Source of the DNA: JALYGJ01 sp036558545
Lineage (GTDB): Bacteria; Chloroflexota; Limnocylindria; Limnocylindrales; CSP1-4
Direction of reading: 5' to 3'
Length of the DNA stretch: 55,066 nucleotides
Assembly (NCBI GenBank): GCA_036558545.1
Contig: DATBFJ010000008.1
Coordinates: 1 to 55,066 of the forward strand
Positions 33,014 through 40,948 of this stretch are shown piece by piece (the stretch's first letter is position 1; each line of letters opens with the position of its first letter). The notes under the pieces were generated by a model. The model searched no databases. It was not told the DNA's origin and saw only the letters and a list, made by a program, of their open reading frames with translations. Both the position numbers and the translations under genes were made by a program.

Positions 33014-34479
33014 GCCTCTGTCGCCGGCTTCTTGCGCGTCGGCCGGTCGAGCTGTCCGGAGCGATCGGGAGCGGACCACTCGACCCATGGGTCGTAGTCG
33101 ACCTCAAGCGGCTCCTGCGGAGGCCGCATCTCGGCCGGGACATGCTCAAGGTTGACGCGGATCCTCGTCCACGTGGTATTCCTGCCCCTCATCGAGTCGG
33201 TCAGGATATCGGCAGGCTGCAGGTACTCAACTATGTCGTTGTGACGACTCTTCCAGCGCTCGAGCCCCGCGGCTGCCTCATCTTTCTTGGCGGCGCGTGC
33301 AATCTCAACGAGCGGCTTGGTCGACACGCGCCGTCCCGTCGGTGACGGCGCGCGGCCGTAGCCGGCCGCACGTTCGGCCGCCCGAGCCTCGGCCTGCGCG
33401 GTGAAGCGGCGCTCCAGCGCAACGCGCGCCTTCTCACGCGCGGCCTCAGCCTCCGGAGTGTTGTAGTCCGCCGTCGCGCGGCGTTGCCGCGACGGCTGGA
33501 CGCGAGGCGGCTCCGACTCCTGTTTGCGGTAGTTCGGCGGCCATGGCGCGTCGCCGCCCAGTCCGCTGCGCTCATGCTCGGCGGACAAATCAAGCAGAGT
33601 GTTCAATTCGCCCACGGCTCCGTCTATGCCTTCGTGTGCATCACCGTCGCGGGCGTAGATGGCCGGAACCGTGGCCAAGGTGTAGTCGGCCGGGTCAACG
33701 TCGGCGACCTGCTCCCAGCGCAGCGGCATCGACACGCGGGCGTCGGGCAGCGGCCTGATCGAATAGGCAGAGGCGACGGTTCGGTCCTTCGCGTTCTGGT
33801 TGTAGTCAAGGAAGACGCCGTGGCGCTCTTCTTTCCACCACTTGCTGGTGGCTATCTCCGGCGCTCGCCGCTCGACTTCGCGAGCGATGGCGAGCGCCGC
33901 CCTGCGGACCTGGTCGAACGTCCACTCAGGCTTGATGCGAACGTTGATATGGATGCCGCGCGATCCGGAGGTCTTGGGCCAGCCCGTCAGGCCGACGTCT
34001 TCGAGCACGTCCCTGGTGACCAGCGCGACCCGGCGGACGTCATCCCATGGCACGCCCGGCACCGGGTCGAGGTCGACGCGCAGCTCGTCGGGATGATCGA
34101 GATCTTCGGCGCGGACCGGATGGGGATTGAGATCGATGCAGCCCAGGTTGATGATCCAGGCCAGCTGTGACGCGTCACGCAGGACGATCTCGTCCGCGGT
34201 CCTGCCGGAGGGAAAGTTGAGCTCGACAGTCTCAATCCACGGCGGTCGCGACTCGGGCGCGCGCTTCTGGAAGAAGAACTCGCCGGCGGCACCGTTGACG
34301 AAGCGCTTGAGCGCCATGGGCCGGCCGCCGGCGCCGCGCAGCGCGCCGTCCGAGACCGCCATGTAGTAGGCGACCATGTCTCCCTTGGTGTAGCCCTTGT
34401 CGGCGAAAAAGATCTTTCCGGGATTGCTGATCGCGACCTCGCGCCCGGCGATCTCGAGCATCTCCGCTTTGTTGGCCAT
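33010..34479 (-). CDS. LigD-type DNA polymerase/primase (AEP superfamily) with C-terminal extension
   Basis: A 489-residue protein. Residues ~1-300 match the LigD polymerase domain: NPGKIFF, EFFFQKRAPE, the catalytic DLD (136-138) in RVDLDPVPG, WPKTSGSRGIHI, and FLDYNQNAKDRTVASAYSIRP with CR-type end. This family fills gaps and adds nucleotides during end joining. Ligase and phosphoesterase domains are absent; a ligase gene is at 802-1902. Residues ~310-489 form a charged helical linker plus a short terminal domain (GRNTTWTRIRVNLEHVP, VDYDPWVEW) I do not recognise. It lies 20 bp downstream of the pyrophosphatase gene, which would remove PPi released by synthesis; the link is speculative. Confidence 0.88.
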   Translation of the reverse strand: MANKAEMLEIAGREVAISNPGKIFFADKGYTKGDMVAYYMAVSDGALRGAGGRPMALKRFVNGAAGEFFFQKRAPESRPPWIETVELNFPSGRTADEIVLRDASQLAWIINLGCIDLNPHPVRAEDLDHPDELRVDLDPVPGVPWDDVRRVALVTRDVLEDVGLTGWPKTSGSRGIHINVRIKPEWTFDQVRRAALAIAREVERRAPEIATSKWWKEERHGVFLDYNQNAKDRTVASAYSIRPLPDARVSMPLRWEQVADVDPADYTLATVPAIYARDGDAHEGIDGAVGELNTLLDLSAEHERSGLGGDAPWPPNYRKQESEPPRVQPSRQRRATADYNTPEAEAAREKARVALERRFTAQAEARAAERAAGYGRAPSPTGRRVSTKPLVEIARAAKKDEAAAGLERWKSRHNDIVEYLQPADILTDSMRGRNTTWTRIRVNLEHVPAEMRPPQEPLEVDYDPWVEWSAPDRSGQLDRPTRKKPATEA

Positions 34480-34499
34480 GCCTTGCCCGGCCGTGTGGC

Positions 34500-35045
34500 C
34501 TAGTGGCCGGACTCCGCTGCGGCGGCAGTCGCCTCGATCTCTGTCAACCAGCGCTGACGGTCAGCTCGCAGGAAATCAAGCGCGTACTCCAGGTCGGCCC
34601 AGCCCTTGACGTCGACATGCTTGTCCTCGAGCAGCTTGTAGGTTGCGAAGAAGTGCTCGATCTCGCGCAAGCGCTGTTCGGGCACCTGGTCAAGCTTCTT
34701 GATGTACGAGTGGACCGGGTCGCCCAGCGCGACGCACAGCACCTTGAAGTCGTCGCCCTTGTCGTCGCGCATGCGCAGTCCACCCACCGGCCTCGCCGTG
34801 ATGTGGCAGCCGGGAAATGTCGGTTCGGCCAGCAGGATCATTGCGTCCGTGTGGTCACCGTCATCGGCGCGCGTGCCCTCGATGTAGCCGTATTCAAAGT
34901 TGTAGAAGACGGCACTCGACAGGACGCGGTCGAGGCGTATCACGCCGGTGTGTTCGTCAAACTCGTACTTGTTGCGGCTGCCCTGGGGGATCTCCACCAC
35001 AACTTCGACGATCTTTGGAAACCTCTGCTCCGGTTTCTTGACCAC
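34500..35045 (-). CDS. ppa: Inorganic pyrophosphatase (family I)
   Basis: A 181-residue soluble enzyme hydrolysing PPi to two phosphates. Family I features: VVVEIPQGSRNKYEFD, IRLDRVL, FYNFEYGYIEGT, DDGDHTDAMIL, GGLRMRDDKGDDFKVLCV. The signature DGDPLD reads DGDHTD here (62-67). All three metal-binding Asp are kept but Pro and Leu are replaced. Start GTG 35045; the next gene on the other strand begins 22 bp away. Confidence 0.9.
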   Translation of the reverse strand: MVKKPEQRFPKIVEVVVEIPQGSRNKYEFDEHTGVIRLDRVLSSAVFYNFEYGYIEGTRADDGDHTDAMILLAEPTFPGCHITARPVGGLRMRDDKGDDFKVLCVALGDPVHSYIKKLDQVPEQRLREIEHFFATYKLLEDKHVDVKGWADLEYALDFLRADRQRWLTEIEATAAAAESGH

Positions 35046-35067
35046 GGCCGAAGTCTAGACTCGCTGC

Positions 35068-35586
35068 GTGGACGTGGAGCAGGCGGTCAATCGGATTCGG
35101 GCGATCCGCCACTTCGCTCCGCGGCAGCTGCCTGACGAGGAGCTCCGCGCGATCCTCGACGCCGGGCGTCGCGCCGGCTCGTCGAAGAACCTGCAGCGAT
35201 GGCAGTTCATCGTTGTTCGCGACCGGGATCGCCTGCACATGCTTGCCACTGTCGGCGAGTCTGCCGCGCACCTCGCGGGCGGCGCCACAGCAGTCGCACT
35301 GATCACGCCCGATCCGCACGCTCCTGGCGCGCCACTGTCGATTACCTGGGACTTGGGCCGTGCCGCTCAGAACATGATGCTCGTCGCCTGGAATCGAGGG
35401 ATTGGTTCCGTGCCCGCCACGGTCCATGACCAGGAGCTGTGCCGTGCCATCCTCGGCTATGCGGCGCACGAGCATTGCCAGTTCATCCTGAACTTTGGCT
35501 ATCCGGCAGAAAGGCGTCTGGTGGACCGTGCGCCGCGCGCGGGTGGCCGCAGAAGCCTCGATGAAGTTGTGCGTTGGGACCGCTAG
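35068..35586 (+). CDS. Nitroreductase-family flavoprotein
   Basis: A 172-residue FMN-binding nitroreductase-like protein: AIRHFAPRQLPDEELRAILDAGRRAGSSKNLQRWQFIVV carries the phosphate-binding RxxR/S and substrate-side residues typical of the family (shown in part). A central Gly/Ala segment and C-terminal FGYPAERR match the dimer-forming end. The substrate cannot be told from sequence; such enzymes reduce nitro or quinone compounds or act in cofactor chemistry. Start GTG 35068, divergent from ppa. Confidence 0.85.
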   Translation: MDVEQAVNRIRAIRHFAPRQLPDEELRAILDAGRRAGSSKNLQRWQFIVVRDRDRLHMLATVGESAAHLAGGATAVALITPDPHAPGAPLSITWDLGRAAQNMMLVAWNRGIGSVPATVHDQELCRAILGYAAHEHCQFILNFGYPAERRLVDRAPRAGGRRSLDEVVRWDR

Positions 35587-35673
35587 TAATGCGCTGGCAT
35601 ATTGGGTACCGTTTCTTGACTGCCCGGGCACAGTTGAAACCGTCACCCACGACAAACATAGGGGAATAGCCAG

Positions 35674-36114
35674 ATGCGCTTGCTCGCCGGCCCTGCCGCG
35701 GTCCTCGTTCTCATCTTTGCGACGGCCTGCGGAGGTGGAGGGAGTACCACGCCCACAGACAACGGCGGCGGCGATCTCGGCTCGTTCGTCATCCCCACGG
35801 AGCCGCCTCCCACCTCGGCGGCGGGCCAGGCAGCCGCGTCATGCGCGTCGAGTGCGGGAGCCAGCGGTCCCGTGATCAACATCGAGGGAACGCATTCGCT
35901 CAATCCGAGCGATGAGACCGTCAAGGTCGGCGACACGATCACGTGGACGGACACGGGCACGGCTACCCATCAGATCTCTTTTGCCACCGGGCCGAAGTGC
36001 GGCTTTGTCACGGCCGGGAAGTCCGTGTCGATCACCTTCACCAATCCCGGCACGTTCACGTACATCTGCACGATCCATCCCACTTACATGACGGGCACGA
36101 TCACGGTCCAGTAG
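35674..36114 (+). CDS. Cupredoxin-domain lipoprotein (plastocyanin/azurin-like), copy 1
   Basis: A 146-residue protein with a lipoprotein signal (lipobox FATAC). After a Gly/Pro linker, a type-1 copper domain has ligands visible as His in TATHQISF and Cys-His-Met in YICTIHPTYMTG. It should carry electrons at the outer face of the membrane. RBS AGGGGAATAG precedes the ATG. A paralogue is next at 36220. Confidence 0.88.
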   Translation: MRLLAGPAAVLVLIFATACGGGGSTTPTDNGGGDLGSFVIPTEPPPTSAAGQAAASCASSAGASGPVINIEGTHSLNPSDETVKVGDTITWTDTGTATHQISFATGPKCGFVTAGKSVSITFTNPGTFTYICTIHPTYMTGTITVQ

Positions 36115-36171
36115 TCCGATCGGCTAACCGACCAAAGTCCGTAGCCAGGCACTCCCAGGTTCGTTAACTTC

Positions 36172-36201
36172 TTGGCACGCCGCGCCCGAGCGGCGTGCCA
36201 A
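36172..36201 (+). terminator. 11-bp hairpin between the two cupredoxin genes
   Basis: 36172-36182 (TTGGCACGCCG) pairs perfectly with 36191-36201 around an 8-nt loop, followed by a short A-rich stretch. It lies just ahead of the RBS (GGGAG) of the second cupredoxin. It may terminate or attenuate transcription from the first gene. Confidence 0.55.
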
Positions 36202-36219
36202 AACGAATGGGAGTAAGCC

Positions 36220-36606
36220 GTGCGTATTTCAATCCTTTCCGGCCTTGGGGCCGGGTTAGTCCTCGCCGTGGCCACAGCGTGCGGGGGCAGCAGTGCAACT
36301 CCGGCGCCGCCGGCCGGTGGCGGTGATGGCAGCGCCGTGAGCTGCCACGCAGGCACCGGGGCCGGCCAGCAAGTCGCGATGGCGAACATCGCCTTCGCCC
36401 CAACGACCTCGAGCGTCAGCTCCGGTGGAACCGTGACCTGGACGAACGGTGACCAGGTGGACCACACGGTCACGTTCGACAGTGGACCGGACTGTGGCCA
36501 TGTTGCCGCCGGCCAGAGCATGACGGTCACCTTCACCGCCGCCGGAACATACGGGTATCACTGCACGATCCACCCGCAGATGAAGGGCACCGTTACCGTC
36601 TCGTAA
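36220..36606 (+). CDS. Cupredoxin-domain lipoprotein (plastocyanin/azurin-like), copy 2
   Basis: A 128-residue paralogue of the preceding gene, starting at GTG 36220 after GGGAGTAAGCC. Lipobox VATAC. Copper ligands: His in DHTVTF and Cys-His-Met in YHCTIHPQMKG. The linker is shorter than in copy 1. The pair may serve different partner oxidases or reductases; there is no adjacent oxidase. Confidence 0.88.
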   Translation: MRISILSGLGAGLVLAVATACGGSSATPAPPAGGGDGSAVSCHAGTGAGQQVAMANIAFAPTTSSVSSGGTVTWTNGDQVDHTVTFDSGPDCGHVAAGQSMTVTFTAAGTYGYHCTIHPQMKGTVTVS

Positions 36607-36633
36607 TGCCCCTGCGCTGATCATGCAGCGGCA

Positions 36634-37410
36634 ATGCCGCTGATCACAGGCACATCCGGTTGGCAATATCGCCACTGGCGGGAGACCTTCTATCCGCGCG
36701 GCGTAGCTCAGGCCAAGTGGCTCGAGTACTACGCCGCGCGGTTTGCAACCGTCGAATCGAACGCTGCGTTCTACCGACTTCCCGAAGCGCAAACCTTCGC
36801 GAAATGGGCGGAGCGCACGCCGGAAGACTTCGTGATGGCCGTCAAAGCCAGCCGATATCTGACCCACATTCTCCGCCTGAACCAGCCGGAGGAGCCGGTC
36901 AAGCTGCTTGTCGAGCGCGCGTCGCACCTGGGCGGCAAGCTCGGGCCGGTCCTGCTCCAGTTACCGCCATCGCTGCATCTCGAATTAGAGCGGCTCGAGC
37001 AGACGCTCGACGCGTTTCCAGGCGACTGGCGCGTGGCGGTCGAGTTCCGCCACAAATCGTGGTTCACCGACGAGGTGCGCCGTGTCCTCGAGCGGCACAA
37101 CGCGGCCCTGTGTCTCGCTGATCGCCGCGGGCCCGTGACCCCGATCTGGCGCACGGCCGACTGGACCTACCTGCGCTTCCACATCGGCCAATCAACGCCG
37201 CGACCTTGCTACGGACGCGAGGCGCTCGAAACCTGGCTGGATCGGCTGCGCGACTGCTGGTCGCCGAACGAGGACGTATACGTCTACTTCAACAACGACC
37301 ACTTGGCATGTGCGCTGCGCGACGCTCGCGTTTTCGCCATGACCGGTAGCCACCATGGCTGGCGGGCCACACGGATTCCGGATCCGGGCGAAATCCGCTT
37401 GGCGGAGTGA
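36634..37410 (+). CDS. DUF72 family protein (YecE-like)
   Basis: A 258-residue TIM-barrel-like protein: GTSGWQYRHWRETFYP, KWLEYYAARFATVESNAAFY, DFVMAVKASRYLTHILRL, GPVLLQLPPS, VAVEFRHKSWF, TYLRFHIG and VYVYFNNDHLACALRDA are hallmark stretches of DUF72. Biochemical role unknown; nuclease activity has been suggested for the family but is not established. Length is typical. ATG at 36634, 27 bp after the cupredoxin gene. Confidence 0.92.
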   Translation: MPLITGTSGWQYRHWRETFYPRGVAQAKWLEYYAARFATVESNAAFYRLPEAQTFAKWAERTPEDFVMAVKASRYLTHILRLNQPEEPVKLLVERASHLGGKLGPVLLQLPPSLHLELERLEQTLDAFPGDWRVAVEFRHKSWFTDEVRRVLERHNAALCLADRRGPVTPIWRTADWTYLRFHIGQSTPRPCYGREALETWLDRLRDCWSPNEDVYVYFNNDHLACALRDARVFAMTGSHHGWRATRIPDPGEIRLAE

Positions 37411-37423
37411 ACGGGGTGGCTAC

Positions 37424-37798
37424 CTACTCGAGCAGTTCCGACGCGTGGCGTCGATACGCCTCAGCGTGTTCAGCCGGCGGCAGCCCATGGAGCTCTTCGA
37501 TCAAAGCCTCGAGCTGAGGCGTCAGCACTATCAAATACCGAGCGTCATCGCTCGTGACGTACGTGTGTGCCACGCCTGCGGGCACGAATATCGTCGTTCC
37601 TGGTCCGACGACCTCGCGACCGTCGGAAAACCGGAACTCGACCTGGCCCTCGAGGATGTGCCATGCCTCGTCGTCCTCGTGATGGATGTGGAGCTGTGGC
37701 GGCCCACTGCCCTGCCACTCCTGCACGCCGAAGACTCGGCCCATCGTCCTGACCGGGCGCGCGTCGTTCGCGCGGGATACAACCGCCCGATCAGCCAC
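37424..37798 (-). CDS. Small cupin-domain protein
   Basis: A 124-residue single-domain cupin. Motif 1 is HIHHEDDEAWHILEGQVEF, providing His, His and Glu metal ligands. Motif 2 is GTTIFVPAGVAHTYV with the fourth ligand His. Substrate unknown. Start GTG 37798 overlaps the end of the acyl-CoA dehydrogenase gene by 8 nt, so co-expression is likely. Convergent with the DUF72 gene. Confidence 0.85.
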   Translation of the reverse strand: MADRAVVSRANDARPVRTMGRVFGVQEWQGSGPPQLHIHHEDDEAWHILEGQVEFRFSDGREVVGPGTTIFVPAGVAHTYVTSDDARYLIVLTPQLEALIEELHGLPPAEHAEAYRRHASELLE

Positions 37799-38993
37799 GC
37801 GCGAAACCCTGCGCCGGTAACGGCGGACAGCGCAGTGGCTTGTCCTCGCGGTAGCCCAGCAGGTAGTCGGCCTGGATCAGCGTGTGAAGCTGGCTCGTGC
37901 CTTCGTAGATGACCGCGGCCTTGGAGTTGCGCAGGTAGCGCGCCACGGGATACTCGTCGGAATAGCCGTAGGCGCCGTGCACCTGGATCGCGTCGAGAGC
38001 GCTCTGAACGGCGTGGTCCGTGCAGAACCACTTGGCCATGCTCGTCTCGCGCGTGTTGCGCATGCCTCGATTCTTCAGCCACGCAGCCTGGCGGCACAGA
38101 AGTCGACCAGCCTCGGTCCCCTGGGCCATCCTCGCGATCATCTGCTTGACGAGCTGGTGCCGGCCGATTTCCTGGCCGAATGTCTCGCGCTCGTGGGCGT
38201 ACTTCACGCTCGCGTCAAGACATGCCTGCGCGAGACCGACCGCGCCGCTCGCAACAGTGAAGCGGCCCTGGTCGATCGCGCTCATGGCGATCGTGAAACC
38301 CTCCCCTTCCTCGCCGACGCGATTCTCGACCGGTACGCGGACATTGTCGAAGACCAGCTCGCCGGTATTGCCGGCCCAGATGCCGAGCTTGCCGTGGATC
38401 GAGCCGGTGGTGAAGCCGGGCATCCCGCGCTCCACGATGAACGCCGTGATACCGCGGTGCTTTTGCGCCCGATCGAGCGTGGCGAAGACAAGGAAATGGT
38501 CGGCAATGTCGGCCAGCGAAATCCACATCTTTGCGCCGTTGAGCACATATGAATCGCCGTCGCGCCGCGCGGTCGTCGCCAGGTTTGCCGCGTCCGTGCC
38601 AACGCCTGGCTCGGTCAAAGCGAACGTCGCCAGCTTCTGGCCCTTCGCCTGGGGTGTGAGGAAGTGCTCCTTCTGGAAGTCGGTGCCCCACTGGAGAAGG
38701 GTCAGGGAGTTGAGGCCCACGTGGACGCTCATGACCACGCGGAAGGCAGTGTCGGCGCGCTCGAGCTCCTCGCACAGGATGCCGAAGCTGACGTAATCCA
38801 TTCCCGCCCCGCCGTATTCCTCGGGCACCGGCGCGCCAAGGAAGCCGAGCTCGGCCATTCGTTCGAATACTTCGCGGTGAATCTCGTGATCGGCGTCCCA
38901 CGCACGGATGTGCGGCTCGATCTCCGTCGCGGTGAAGTCGCGAACGGTCGACTGGACGAGCTTGTTCTCGTCGGTCAAGGAAAGGTCGATCAC
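37791..38993 (-). CDS. Acyl-CoA dehydrogenase
   Basis: A 400-residue FAD enzyme starting at GTG 38993 (VIDLSLTDENKLV). Family motifs: APVPEEYGGAGMDYVSF, FALTEPGVGTDAAN, YVLNGAKMWIS, GRFTVASGAVGLAQACLDAS, QLVKQMIARMAQG, IQVHGAYGYSDEYPVARYLR. AVIYEGTSQL carries the catalytic Glu at the usual MCAD-type position. It introduces a trans double bond into acyl-CoA and passes electrons to ETF; no etf genes are adjacent. The longer reading to 39347 runs through the neighbouring gene's sequence and is rejected. Confidence 0.92.
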   Translation of the reverse strand: MIDLSLTDENKLVQSTVRDFTATEIEPHIRAWDADHEIHREVFERMAELGFLGAPVPEEYGGAGMDYVSFGILCEELERADTAFRVVMSVHVGLNSLTLLQWGTDFQKEHFLTPQAKGQKLATFALTEPGVGTDAANLATTARRDGDSYVLNGAKMWISLADIADHFLVFATLDRAQKHRGITAFIVERGMPGFTTGSIHGKLGIWAGNTGELVFDNVRVPVENRVGEEGEGFTIAMSAIDQGRFTVASGAVGLAQACLDASVKYAHERETFGQEIGRHQLVKQMIARMAQGTEAGRLLCRQAAWLKNRGMRNTRETSMAKWFCTDHAVQSALDAIQVHGAYGYSDEYPVARYLRNSKAAVIYEGTSQLHTLIQADYLLGYREDKPLRCPPLPAQGFARG

Positions 38994-39003
38994 GCGGGCA
39001 ACG

Positions 39004-40083
39004 CTATCTGACCGTGACCGCGACCTGCTGGACCGCGTTATTGCCCATGCCCTGCGTGTTCCACGGCTGTTCGATGGGCTGCACATTGCCCGCTGCGTCC
39101 GTGGCACGGCTCGCGACCAGATGCTCGCCAGGAGATGCCTGCCAGGCGAAACGCCAGCCTTGCCAGGCATGCTCACTCGATGGGGGGTCCAGCTGGGCGT
39201 CCGTCCACGAGCCGTCGATGCCCACTTCGACCCGCGCGACCGGTGCTGCGCCACTCCACGCCCGACCCACGATCTCCACGAGGCCCGCATTTGCCAGCCT
39301 GCTTCGCGAAAAGAAATCCGGAACGCCCGGAGGGACCATGAGGGCACGCACGCGGATCCGATTCACCGGCGTGCCCGGGTCGCCCTCGCTCTCCTTGTAG
39401 AGGTACGTGTCGGCCTGCTGGTAGCCGTTGAACGGCTCAGTTACCGCCTCGATCGATTTCAGCCATTTGACGCTCGTCATGCCGTACCAGCCCGGCACCA
39501 CCAGGCGAAGAGGAAAGCCATGCTGCGGCTCGAGCGGCCGACCGTTCATCGCGTAGACGAGCATCACTTCGGGCCGTTTCAGCTCTTCGATGGCAAGGCT
39601 GCGGGCGTAGTCCTGTTCAACGTCGCCCTGGACGCCGTGATCCGCACCGGCAAAGACGACCTCGACCGCATCGTCCTCCAGGCCCGCTCGTTGCAGCACC
39701 GGCCACAAGGAAGTGCCGGTCCAGTCGGCCGTGCCAATCGCCTCGTACAGCCACGGCTGGCTGATCGGGCGCGGCCTGAGACGCGCCCGTCCGTTTCCGG
39801 CGCATTCCATCGTCACGCGCTCGGTCCGCGCCGGCAGCGACTCAAGGTCATGGAGCGTCAGGGAGTACGGCCGTTCGACGGCGCCGCCGATCTCGAGGCG
39901 CCATGACGCCGGATCAACATACGGAATGTCGAAGTGGACCAGCAGGTAGTGCAGGCCGGTCGGTGTGACGTCGTAGCGCAGCGCCTCGAGCGGCATGCCC
40001 CGGTTGCGCGCCGCCAGTTGCAGCTCCTCGAGGCTGAGCGGATCGTCGGGCAGAGTGAGCGGCGTCGTTGGGGCTTCCGACAT
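39004..40083 (-). CDS. Sulfite oxidase-family molybdopterin enzyme (cytoplasmic)
   Basis: A 359-residue protein from ATG 40083 (an upstream ATG at 40122 is possible). The Moco domain shows TMECAGNGR with the Mo-coordinating Cys, GVQGDVEQDYARSLAIEEL, LEPQHGFPLRLVVPGWYGMTSVKWL, followed by the C-terminal Mo-co dimerisation Ig-like domain (IRVRALMVPP, VEIVGRAWSG, VEVGIDGSW, ATDAAGNVQP). There is no signal peptide, haem domain or Tat motif, so electrons must go to an unknown partner. It probably oxidises sulfite or a related compound (inference). Confidence 0.9.
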   Translation of the reverse strand: MSEAPTTPLTLPDDPLSLEELQLAARNRGMPLEALRYDVTPTGLHYLLVHFDIPYVDPASWRLEIGGAVERPYSLTLHDLESLPARTERVTMECAGNGRARLRPRPISQPWLYEAIGTADWTGTSLWPVLQRAGLEDDAVEVVFAGADHGVQGDVEQDYARSLAIEELKRPEVMLVYAMNGRPLEPQHGFPLRLVVPGWYGMTSVKWLKSIEAVTEPFNGYQQADTYLYKESEGDPGTPVNRIRVRALMVPPGVPDFFSRSRLANAGLVEIVGRAWSGAAPVARVEVGIDGSWTDAQLDPPSSEHAWQGWRFAWQASPGEHLVASRATDAAGNVQPIEQPWNTQGMGNNAVQQVAVTVR

Positions 40084-40128
40084 TCGCGCAATCCTACGGC
40101 GCGACTCGGGCGCGTGAGACAAAAGAAA

Positions 40129-40155
40129 ACCGCCGGTCCCCAGAAGACCGGCGGT
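40129..40155 (-). terminator. Intrinsic terminator of the excisionase-type HTH gene
   Basis: On the minus strand, ACCGCCGGTC (40155-40146) and its complement at 40138-40129 form a 10-bp GC stem with a 7-nt loop. A T-rich tail (GGTTTTCTTTTG) follows. This is the most canonical rho-independent terminator in the window. It ends transcription of the gene at 40219-40413 before the sulfite-oxidase gene. Confidence 0.85.
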
Positions 40156-40218
40156 CGGGAAAGATACGAGATCAGTGCCGGCGGGCGCGCCCCAGCAGCC
40201 CGCCTTGTTTGAAGCTAG

Positions 40219-40413
40219 TTAGCGATTCTTGGCCAGGAACTGCATGACGTCGTCGAGGCGGAACCGTCGATCACCGCGCTTGCATACGCGGTAGAACGGC
40301 AGCTCGCCGCGGTCGCCCAGGCGCTTTACGGTGTTGACGTGGAGGTGCAAAAGGCTCGCAACCTCGCTCGCCGTCAGCATCGGGCCCAGCTCGTGGACTC
40401 CCATCGAAGCCAT
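40219..40413 (-). CDS. Excisionase/MerR-type helix-turn-helix protein
   Basis: A 64-residue protein starting MASMGVHELG at ATG 40413, with AGAGGACAACG as RBS. The rest is a single winged-helix DNA-binding domain: MLTASEVASLLHLHVNTVKR, LGDRGELPFYRVCKRGDRRF, LDDVMQFLAKN. This family includes phage excisionases and stand-alone bacterial regulators. No integrase, att site or prophage gene is nearby, so a regulator is more likely than a true Xis. It has its own terminator and a long leader region, indicating monocistronic expression. The longer upstream reading has no conserved content. Confidence 0.85.
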   Translation of the reverse strand: MASMGVHELGPMLTASEVASLLHLHVNTVKRLGDRGELPFYRVCKRGDRRFRLDDVMQFLAKNR

Positions 40414-40948
40414 TCGTTGTCCTCTGTAGGTGGATGAGTTCGCAGGTACTGCGTCTTGTGCGGTGATGAGTCGAATGCTGTCTTTGAGGCAGGACGCCAG
40501 CAAGCCGTACTTTGGACCCGAAACGCCCGTACGGAGGGTGTTGCAGCCAATCAACGCCCGGCTCGCGCCGTGTCACTGGGAGCGTGGCCGGCAGACGTCG
40601 GGTGCCGCGGAGTCCTTATGTCTCGCCCGGTGCCGCGCCCGGTCGGTCGATTGCCACCGTGAGTGCCGCCAATGCCAGCCAAGAGCGTCAGCCGGGTTCG
40701 CCATGGAATCGGAACCCCAAACGTGACACTTCCAGTGACGCGTCTGGCAGTGACGCGTCTGGCAGTTGCAGTAGGTTTATTCCACGGGAGCATGAACTTC
40801 GCCCAAGTCGCGGCGCGCGCCCGGGATTCACTGCCAAGAGGAGACAGCTCGGGCCGATTTGAGTCGACGGGCGCATAAGAGCGATCCCCAGCCCAAACCA
40901 GCGTGTTCAGTACGTGGCGGAATAACGCAGCGCATTTACAGTCAGGCG
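40414..40948. other. 535-bp region without a convincing gene
   Basis: Lies between the divergent HTH gene and the OLD-like gene and should contain both promoters. Open frames here are short, overlap each other and show no conserved motifs. A 15-bp tandem repeat is at 40733-40766. No RNA gene could be identified. The first part of the OLD-like gene may begin here if TTG 40859 is the start. Confidence 0.6.
40733..40766. repeat. 15-bp tandem repeat (CAGTGACGCGTCTGG, two copies plus CAGT)
   Basis: Copies at 40733-40747 and 40748-40762 are identical, followed by a third partial CAGT. Each contains the MluI-like ACGCGT palindrome. They could be paired protein-binding sites ahead of the OLD-like gene or simple slippage. 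Confidence 0.7.

Noticed and set aside
40219..40413. True phage excisionase marking an integrated element.
   Set aside because: No integrase, attachment-site repeats or phage genes nearby; the HTH family also contains ordinary regulators.
40430..40862. Several short plus-strand frames in the gene-free region.
   Set aside because: They overlap each other, lack RBS and conserved motifs, and run through the 15-bp tandem repeat.
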